Below, in pieces: positions 19,505 through 25,530 of a DNA stretch of 25,530 nucleotides. The position numbers and the translations under genes are program-made. The DNA comes from Coptodactyla brooksi. Lineage: Eukaryota; Arthropoda; Insecta; Coleoptera; Scarabaeidae. The notes beneath the pieces are model-generated. The model was not told where the DNA came from. It saw nothing but the letters and a program-made list of their open reading frames with translations, and did not search any database. The stretch covers positions 1 to 25,530 of the forward strand of contig JAWQRM010000257.1 of NCBI GenBank assembly GCA_033557675.1, written 5' to 3'. Positions within the stretch are counted from its first letter, which is position 1. Every line of letters starts with the position of its first letter.

Positions 19505-20020
19505 ATTCTTTTTTCGTATTTTGGCGTAGTGGTGACTTCGTTTTTAAGATTATGCTTGAAAATATAGTACATGCAGTTGAGAATCCCATAGTGATGGCTT
19601 GTGTTTTCGAGATAGCGATATTTATGTCAAACAAAGTTTTGATATTCGACAGAACATATTTGCTTTCTTTAAAAATGGACAACGTACACGAATTATTTTT
19701 CAAAAGGTACGTTAAATTTCATAAAGAATCGAAACATAAGAAAATTAGTATTGCATTCCTCGTCGGTAAGGCAACCGGTCAGCTTGCTACAATACTGCTA
19801 TGCCTAGTGAGATGTAGTCGATCGTGATTAAAATATTTATTGCGAGGACGGAGTTACAAGCTTTTATCTCCATCGGACAATCGGACCATAAAACAAAAAT
19901 CTATTCTTATGAAGTATAAAAAAGGATTTTAAAAAATACTGTACAATAAAATAAATTCTAAAAGTTCATTTGAGCATAAATTAAAATAAATTATTTATTT
20001 AACAACTAAAAAATTACAAG
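19505..20020. other. Interval after the ribozyme-like module
   Basis: The first ~40 bp are still shared with 3278-3325 (ttttg..gtagtg). A 115-codon frame (19480-19827, +) starts inside the ribozyme-like core; I do not recognise it. From 19900 it is AT-rich with no coding signal. Confidence 0.4.
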
Positions 20021-20500
20021 CGTGGTTCAAATAAGCTACCATGTGTGACCAAACAATATCCTAATTTTTCATAGAAGTTACTTCTAACATAAAAAACATT
20101 TTGGGTGTTACAAAATTAGTGGCATCTACAATTTTGGCCCTCACTGTAACCAAATTTTCTGCTCACGCATGACCATGAATTGTTTGTTCTAAAAACCCCT
20201 CCAGAAAAAATTGTTTGTAAATCTGGACATCTTGGGTGCCATTGAACGTCCCCTGCCCTACTCAAAATGCGGTTTAGAAAAGAATTTGTTAAAAGTTCAT
20301 TTATCACATGTGCATTATATGCTGAACAGCCGTCTTGCTGAAACTAAACAGTTTCCAAGTCCGTTACAGGAATGTTCTGAATAGCTGGAACTATTTGCGC
20401 TTTAAGTAGGTCGCAATATTTCTGGCTGTTTAATGTCCCATCAATAGAAAAGGAACCAATTAAGATCTCGTATGTAGGTTTTCTCTGGATCAATACCGAT
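20021..20500 (-). pseudogene. IS630/mariner-type transposase relic, C-terminal half
   Basis: From 20500 leftward: YEILIGSFSIDGTLNSQKYC, LLKAQIVPAIQNIPVTDLET, stop, then FQQDGCSAYNAHVINELLTN with the second catalytic Asp, WHPRCPDL (family pattern WPPRSPDLTPLDFFLWG), frameshifts within the FFWRGF segment, FLEQTIHGHA, and a terminal LGYCLVTHGSLFEPRL. Known: the end pattern ..C....GGHFEHLL and the D-G-A/C-P-P-H block are typical of arthropod IS630-like transposases. The first Asp and the helix-turn-helix are not recognisable in the upstream sequence, so the element is 5'-truncated or highly decayed. At least three frame changes and two stops. Not obviously from the same copy as the DUF4817 fragment at 6645-6915. 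Confidence 0.8.
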
Positions 20501-20695
20501 CAACAGATGGATTATATTTTTCGTGTGATGGAAAAGTATTCTCATCGGTGGAAAGCTATCCCAGTATTCTTAGATTTAGCTATTATTAGCAATTTTACGT
20601 TCTCAATAAGATTTAGTCTTGTGCGTACATCATTCAATTATCTCTCTTTAATCTTCATTTTGTTTGCTTTAAACTTTTATTGCCTCTTCATAATG

Positions 20696-20757
20696 GTCGC
20701 TAGCCAGTTAACTGTATCGGACGAGTATACACGCCAAACTAAAACTCTATTTCGGTG
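20696..20757 (+). repeat. Second copy of the ~60-bp motif (see 17211-17270)
   Basis: Shares ttaactgt, gac.agtatacacg, aaaact and atttcggt with 17211-17270 in the same order. On the minus strand it lies about 200 bp upstream of the IS630-like relic, so it may be part of that element's 5' region or end. Confidence 0.55.
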
Positions 20758-20764
20758 CGATTGA

Positions 20765-21408
20765 CACGTATAGCCGTCGTGTACAATGAAATAAACATTT
20801 ACTACAAACACTTCAAAATTATTTCAAAAATGTCATTTAGTGGTATCCATATTTTATATTGCCAGTAAAATTACTATGTATTTTGTGAAGAAAAAATTCA
20901 TATGGCAGATATTTGTTATTGCAAAGCATCATCAAAAAGGTAACATTTTCCAACATTACCCTCTAAAATATGTATAAAGCCAAATATATTTCTCCGAGAA
21001 ATGGAAAATGTGAAAATTATCCAAAACTTTTGATTTCGATTTCAACAGCAAAAACTTGTCTCCGAAACAATATTAGTATATTCTTTTTAAATCGAGGCGA
21101 TTTGAAATGAGATTTTTTTTGTATCAAGCGAATGTCACGGGGATACATTTGGAATTTCTGCATATATAGTGGTAAAAATGTAGATTATGGTCAAAATTAT
21201 CTTCAACATAAAACCGGAACATGCATTCTTCTTTAACTCTCTCATTATCTATTACACCAGGATTATACAGTAAATATGAATAAATGGTTCACCAGCGTAG
21301 AACTCGCAAAACAAACTACGAACCTGTAAGAAAGATGGTATATGTATAATACGACGACATATGCTTGGTATTCCTTCAGATATAAAACAACTTCACTAAA
21401 AAAGCTGA
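20765..21408. other. Interval without a recognisable gene
   Basis: AT-rich, no long frame and no transposon signature that I can see on either strand. Confidence 0.4.
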
Positions 21409-21642
21409 AATTATTGCAAGGTTATTGACGTTATTGAAGTTCCAAGACAAAAGAAATATACTTTGCTCCTTAGTCCAACTCATGACGCTATTGTGATGGG
21501 AAAAGAGAAACGAGGTGCTGTAGCAAGGGTACTGGAAGTAATACGTGATTATGGGAAAAATACATGCAGTGTTAATAAAGGCGATAAAATAATTGCATCA
21601 TATACACTTGCAAGAAAAAGGATGAAGAAGTTGCGTACTTGA
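21409..21642 (+). CDS. Unidentified uninterrupted 78-codon frame
   Basis: Directly after a TGA at 21406-21408, the frame runs open to TGA at 21640-21642. It contains VIDVIEVPRQKKYTLLLSPT, then HDAIVMGKEKRGAVARVLEV, then IRDYGKNTCSVNKGDK and a basic LARKRMKKL end. The first in-frame ATG comes late, at about 21496, so this is probably an internal exon or gene fragment rather than a complete gene. Composition is protein-like (balanced charges, few low-complexity runs) and unlike the random frames nearby. I do not recognise the family. It has no stop or frameshift over its length, in contrast to most coding relics in the window, but it is short. It may be part of another transposon or a host exon. 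Confidence 0.4.
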   Translation, partial: NYCKVIDVIEVPRQKKYTLLLSPTHDAIVMGKEKRGAVARVLEVIRDYGKNTCSVNKGDKIIASYTLARKRMKKLRT

Positions 21643-22053
21643 ACTTATACCTGTTACACTTTCTTACATAATCCTTGGGCCTTTCTACTATTGTGGGTGT
21701 AGGACATGTGGAGTTGTGTGTATTTTATCTGTTTTTTACATATTTCCTTCCATCTCATTTTATCCTGCGTGACTTGCTGTACTTCCTGCCACGAATCGTG
21801 TACTGTTTATCGCATCCTTCACGTCCTCTAGCCATATTTTCCTGGGTCTGCCTCTCTTTCTCTTCCCCCAGCTGCTGGCTTCAAATACTTGTGTGACTAT
21901 CCTTTGCTTCGGCATTTTTTTACATGACCATACCAGCTCAACTGTGCTTCTTCAATTTTTTCTACAATGGGTCTTAGCTTCAAATTTCCTCTAAATGTCG
22001 AGTTCTTAATATTGTCCGTTCTTGTTTTGTCTTCCGTTTTTCTTATAAATCTT

Positions 22054-22074
22054 TCTCTCTCTCTCTCTCTCTCT
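22054..22074. repeat. (CT)n microsatellite inside the LINE relic
   Basis: About ten CT repeats. On the minus strand they encode an Arg-Glu run directly after the LLYGGET block, in place of the usual linker. Confidence 0.9.
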
Positions 22075-22328
22075 TTCATTGTCTATGTTTCTCCTCCGTA
22101 TAAAAGTATCGGTACTGCCACTTTCTTGAATGCTTGGACTCTAATCTCTTTCGGAATCGCGCTTCTTCCCAAGAAACGCACTCTTTATACTGTTAAACAG
22201 TTTTCCTCCTGCTGTTCTTCTCACTACTATTTCCTCGTCTATTCTTCCCTCTTCTGTCAGCATTGATCCCAAACACTTAAATTTCTGTACTTGGCCTAAT
22301 TTTTCCTCGTCTATCTTTGTTGCTTATT

Positions 22329-22376
22329 GTCTGCGTGTCACATCGTCTGCGTGTCACCATATCGTCTGCGTGTCAC
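22329..22376. repeat. Three-copy 16-19-bp tandem repeat
   Basis: gtctgcgtgtcac occurs at 22329-22341, 22345-22357 and 22364-22376 with short spacers (atc, catatc). It lies where the LINE reverse transcriptase should encode the YADD catalytic motif. Confidence 0.85.
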
Positions 22377-22562
22377 ATCTCTGATATCTCTATCTTTTTC
22401 CTTTTTCCAATAGCCCACCTCATACGATCTTACCCCTTTCTTCTCTACTTCCTTTGTTACTTCATCCAAGACTAATAAAAAACGCAGAGGACTTAGAATA
22501 CACCCCTGTCTCAATCCTATACTTGTTTCAAACCTAATATCTGTTTTATAGTTCTTACACAA

Positions 22563-23905
22563 TTTGTTGTGTAAGAATGTTATGTGTTATTCCTCCTGTT
22601 GTGTGTTATTTCTCTATTTCTCTATTATGTAATAAAAAAAACAACAGAAAAGTCAATTACATTTTTTGGTCGAATGTGTTTAACAAATTTTTGATGGATA
22701 TGCAATTCAACAAACATAAACTTCAAATTTTGGTCGACTAACTACGAGTACAACTGCAAAACCTATAAATCTCATCGGAAAATCGGATTGGGAAACTATT
22801 TCCCAATCCAATTTTATGCCAGCCGCTTCATCAAGCTTCACTAAAAATGTTTGTACAGGTATTCGACCTGTGTAAACCTGCGAAAAAAAATTCTCGTTGA
22901 TGAATTTTATTATTTGTTGCAGTTTTTTAATGAAATATAAGTTTTGATTTGTTTGCTTTAATTTTGTTTTAAGGCGTATAATAGGAACATTTGCCCTGCG
23001 TTTGACATGACACGCGTTAACGCTTGATTCATTGATTAAACGCAGTTTTATTGTTGTCATCACGAGATATATCTACATCACGAAGAGGACATCGTGAAAA
23101 CAAAATACCCCCTATCTTTATATGTAATTTTTTAACAATACAGACAACGGCAATCAGTAACGCCGGACAGGCCCGTACTTTTGACATAACCACAGGATCG
23201 TGCTTTCGGTTGTGAGTAATACCGTCGAAATCTCTATTATTGAGGAAATGATAGTGTACGGACCTTAACCGCTGACAACGTGTTGGGCCCGAACAGGTCA
23301 TATTTCAAGATTCGACCGCGCACGGCGAAATATTTGGTGGTCGCCTCTTGCGAAATATTACGTACCCTACACGGCTGTAATTTCTCGGAGATGTATTTAT
23401 TTATTTATGCGAGTGAAGTGTTTTAATGGTACATGCTCATGAATAATTTCGACAAACACGGCTATCATTATTGTTTTCGGCAGGCGAATAAGTTGCTGGG
23501 AATGCGTCATACGATACAAGTTACGCCCACCGAGAAAACAGTGTTATCATCGTCTCGTGTCAAAAGAGCAAGGGCCCAGGAAAGGAAGACTTTTTAATGT
23601 CTGTTTAATATTTACATCAAAGTTATTAATATTTACACGGCGGCACCGAAATAGTAGTCTAGTTACATGCTGCCATCTATACCTATAGTAATTCTTACAG
23701 TGACTAAACACATTCTATAAATACTTGTAATACGAGAAGAGCAATAAAATTGTGTTAGTATATATAGGAAAGTTGTGATATTCTATGTCACAACTTCATT
23801 TAATAATCGAAAGCGAATTGCTAATATACGAATTGAATTAATAATAATCAGAAAGCACATTTCAAAAAGTGTATGCTGGGAAAAATCTCTGCGCTGGGTT
23901 CATAT
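22563..23905. other. Interval without a recognisable gene
   Basis: Minus-strand frames at 22707-23063 (118 codons) and 23029-23301 (90 codons) are open but match nothing I know. The segment near 22690-22860 has a repeat-like character (hairpin listed separately). From about 23300 to 23600 the base composition is less AT-rich and could be host noncoding DNA. Confidence 0.4.
22785..22809. repeat. Perfect 11-bp hairpin with 3-nt loop
   Basis: ggattgggaaa (22785-22795), cta, tttcccaatcc (22799-22809). Tight enough to form a stable cruciform or RNA hairpin. It lies within the 118-codon minus frame, so it could equally be a chance palindrome or a local inverted duplication. Confidence 0.8.
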
Positions 23906-23942
23906 CATTATATTCTTCACCTATATACTGAAGAATATAATG
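23906..23942. repeat. Perfect 14-bp hairpin with 9-nt loop
   Basis: cattatattcttca (23906-23919) pairs exactly with tgaagaatataatg (23929-23942). It lies immediately upstream of the recognisable part of the second PLE relic, at a position comparable to the hairpin in the first PLE relic (410-445), though the sequences are unrelated. Confidence 0.85.
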
Positions 23943-23954
23943 TTCATAAGTAAA

Positions 23955-24700
23955 CTGAACGAAAAGAGAAAATATCCACAACCTCAAGTTTTTGGACGTA
24001 CCAGTCACGAAATCCACCAACGAATTAAAATTGAAAATACATACGAAATCACATGCAGCTATAAGAAGTCTAATACACGGACCACAAACAATACCAATGA
24101 GCAGAGAAGACAATAATGAACTAATCGTATTCAGATAGATCGCAATAATAAACGGATATAACCAGTCTACAGTCGATACACTCCTTAAATAAACTAAAAT
24201 TAAAAACGGCAATAGAAATGAAACCAACTAAGTAACAGAAGGAACAGAAATTGAAAACACCGAAATACCATGATCAACATTCATTTATACCGCTCCGTAT
24301 GTACACGAAATAGCAAAAATGTTCAAACGACATGGACTGCAAATCGCATAGAGAACAAATAAGAATATCAAAATTATATACCAAAAACAGAAACCATAGA
24401 CAAATACAAATCAGGCGGAATTTACAAATTAACTTTGCAAGATATTTGGCAAGATGCCATATGTCGACCGGGCAGGTCAGAAGATCCAAAACAGGTACAA
24501 AGAGCACATAACATCATACCGCTTGAATAGAGCTGATTTTAACTACGCCGAACATCCCAATAAATGTCAACCCAAACAAAATATCATTGAAGAAACACCA
24601 ACATATCTTGGAAGGCAAGGGCAAAAAGTTGGACACCCGGGAAGCACTAGAAATATGCAAGCGTAGGAAAAGTCATGATTCATCAACGTACAAATTAACA
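23955..24700 (+). pseudogene. Penelope-like element relic: RT C-terminus and GIY-YIG endonuclease
   Basis: Penelope-like elements join a reverse transcriptase to a GIY-YIG nuclease that nicks the target. Seen: NLKFLDVPVTKSTNELKLKI (compare LPFLDL.I in PLE RT), AAIRSLIHGPQTIPMSREDN (compare AAFNSLIHRALNIPMSKED), NGYNQSTVDTLLK, TFIYTAPYVHEIAKMFKRHG (compare TF.YIGPYV.KI.K.FK), KSGGIYKLTLQD (GIY motif at 24415-24435), then in shifted frames PYVDRAGQKIQNRYKEH (24456-24506, the YIG..GR..R..EH block), AEHPNK, and ILEGKGKKLDTREALEICKR. Compared with the family, the Gly of YIG is replaced by Asp, the Cys residues after the GIY motif are lost, and part of the TxTDxxIP segment is missing. Multiple stops and frameshifts. 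The RT core upstream is not recognisable, so the copy is 5'-truncated. Different copy and strand from the relic at 1-804. Confidence 0.85.
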
Positions 24701-25067
24701 ACCAACAGTATACTATCTTTACTCTACTACTTAAGTTTCAAAAGCATATATAACACGGTGAAATTTTACACTTTCATTCACTTGAAAATGACGTATGTCG
24801 AACCACAACAACAAAACGTTCACCAGAAAAGGATAAAAACACTCCACACACAGAGGATATGGTTTCTTTTAAAAGCATATTCGGCTATACTAGATCTTTC
24901 GGTACCAAAATACTCGGAACTGAGGGGTAATCATTATTAACTCGGTAACTTCCACTTTTTATTTTCTCTTACCGATAGGTATAAAGAGAAAGTATTGCAT
25001 TCGCAAACAAATCGATGTCGAGATTTTGATAGAAGATCTTGACGAATTAGACTATTTTGAGTAGTTG

Positions 25068-25102
25068 GTCTGTCCGTCTGTTTGTCCGTCTGTCCGTCCG
25101 TT
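25068..25102. repeat. gtctgtcc-type microsatellite
   Basis: Degenerate run of gtctgtcc, gtctgttt, gtccgtct and gtccgtcc units, about 35 bp. Confidence 0.8.
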
Positions 25103-25323
25103 TATCTAATATACTTCTAATGGACGATAAGAAAATCACCCGACATATATACCGTACGGGATAATCTTGCTTGTCTCATAGCAAATTCTTACATAATGCT
25201 CCCACCACGAGCCCGTGACCTCCCTCTACTTTACGAGTTCTAAATTTGTACTAAAATAACAGGTCACTTTAAAATAAAATAACTCTAATAACATTTAAAA
25301 ATAAAACTAAATGAAAGATTCCT

Positions 25324-25369
25324 CCTAATTTAAAGATGCCTCGATGCCTAATTTAAAGATAATTCGATA
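25324..25369. repeat. Two-copy 23-bp tandem duplication
   Basis: cctaatttaaagat starts at 25324 and again at 25347; the remaining nine bases of each unit are similar (gcctcgatg and aattcgata). Confidence 0.7.
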
Positions 25370-25530
25370 CATCTTGTTGTTATAGAAGTTATTGTAAATT
25401 TGCATCAGATTGACGCCAATGCCACTTGAAATTTGAATCAGCTCATAACAAAAATTATTTAAGTCCATGAAACTATTACTTCAGAAGTGCTCTCCAGAGT
25501 GAGGAAAAATTTCTACGACCGGTTGGGGTA

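Larger units (their letters stand above)
21690..22562 (-). pseudogene. RTE-like LINE relic: end of reverse transcriptase and C-terminal region
   Basis: From 22562 leftward: YKTDIRFETSIGLRQGCILS and VLDEVTKEV, the classic G-L-R-Q-G-C-x-L-S-P block of non-LTR reverse transcriptases. The YADD motif expected next is not found; that place holds an 18-bp tandem repeat. The frame then reads KIDEEKLGQVQKFKCLGSML, TEEGRIDEEIVVRR, VQAFKKVAVPILLYGGET, then after a CT microsatellite NSTFRGNLKLRPIVEKIEEA, QLSWYGHVKK, and in a shifted frame GKRKRGRPRKIWLEDVKDAI, ending near QDKMRWKEIC. Known: LGS...EI..R, LLYG.E.W, LxWxGHVxRM, GRPxxxWxxDV are typical of RTE and related LINE C-termini. The apurinic endonuclease and most of the RT lie outside or are lost. 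Several single-base frameshifts. Clade is tentative. Confidence 0.85.
24701..25530. other. Interval to the window end without a recognisable gene
   Basis: A 117-codon frame ending at 24940 begins as the last in-frame part of the PLE relic and then loses similarity. Phrases such as cttaccgataggtataaaga (about 24967) have a dispersed-repeat feel, but no coding region is seen. Contains the two tandem repeats listed separately. Confidence 0.4.

Noticed and set aside
21675..22266. Plus-strand frames at 21675-21896 and 21967-22266, rich in hydrophobic residues
   Set aside because: They are antisense to the LINE relic, whose minus-strand motifs (LLYGGET, GRPRKIW) explain the sequence.
23775..24227. 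Overlapping 113- and 121-codon frames on both strands
   Set aside because: The PLE motifs run in another plus frame through the same sequence (FLDV, SLIH, NGYN); these frames are shadows.
1..25530. CRISPR array, operon, phage or bacterial gene content
   Set aside because: No regularly spaced repeats, no ribosome-binding-site-led genes, and the transposon families are eukaryotic.

Overview
The window looks like a piece of an AT-rich animal nuclear genome, most likely an arthropod and probably an insect. I infer this from the mix of transposon families: Penelope-like elements (PLEs), two piggyBac-like lineages, a pogo/Tigger-like element, Tc1 and IS630-type transposases, a ZBED5/GTF2IRD2-like hAT, and an RTE-like LINE. 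I see no recognisable host exon, no intact gene and no bacterial-style gene organisation. Almost every coding stretch I recognise is a transposon relic with stop codons and frameshifts. The species cannot be named from the sequence.

Layout: 1-804 (-) is a broken PLE reverse transcriptase. 1410-3115 (+) is a dead hAT transposase. A hammerhead-ribozyme-like module follows at about 3225-3325 (+). Tc1 fragments lie at 3940-4300 and 4905-5085 (+), and an IS630/DUF4817 helix-turn-helix fragment at 6645-6915 (-). From 7105 to 10505 there is a composite element: two inverted arms of about 450-500 bp flank a pogo-like transposase relic (7985-9483, -). Its probable intron has been invaded by a tRNA-derived insertion with 12-bp target duplications (8860-9164). 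Just outside the right arm, a complete but dead piggyBac-like element with TTAA duplications and subterminal palindromes occupies 10583-12544. A second, different piggyBac-like relic lies at 13855-14585 (-).

14590-18114 is about 3.5 kb with no recognisable gene and may be host noncoding DNA. An 869-bp TTAA-flanked MITE sits at 18115-18991. A second, better preserved hammerhead-like module is at 19432-19504 (+). An IS630/mariner-type transposase C-terminal half follows at 20021-20500 (-). An unidentified uninterrupted 78-codon frame is at 21409-21642 (+), and an RTE-like LINE 3' half at 21690-22562 (-). A second PLE relic, with the GIY-YIG endonuclease end, lies at 23955-24700 (+).

The elements do not work together as a system; they are layers of insertion and decay. 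The most informative structures are the nesting order (piggyBac beside the inverted-arm element, tRNA-like insertion inside its intron), the two ribozyme-like modules beside PLE debris, and several perfect short-loop hairpins that look like local inverted duplications. I found no convincing intact new biological system.
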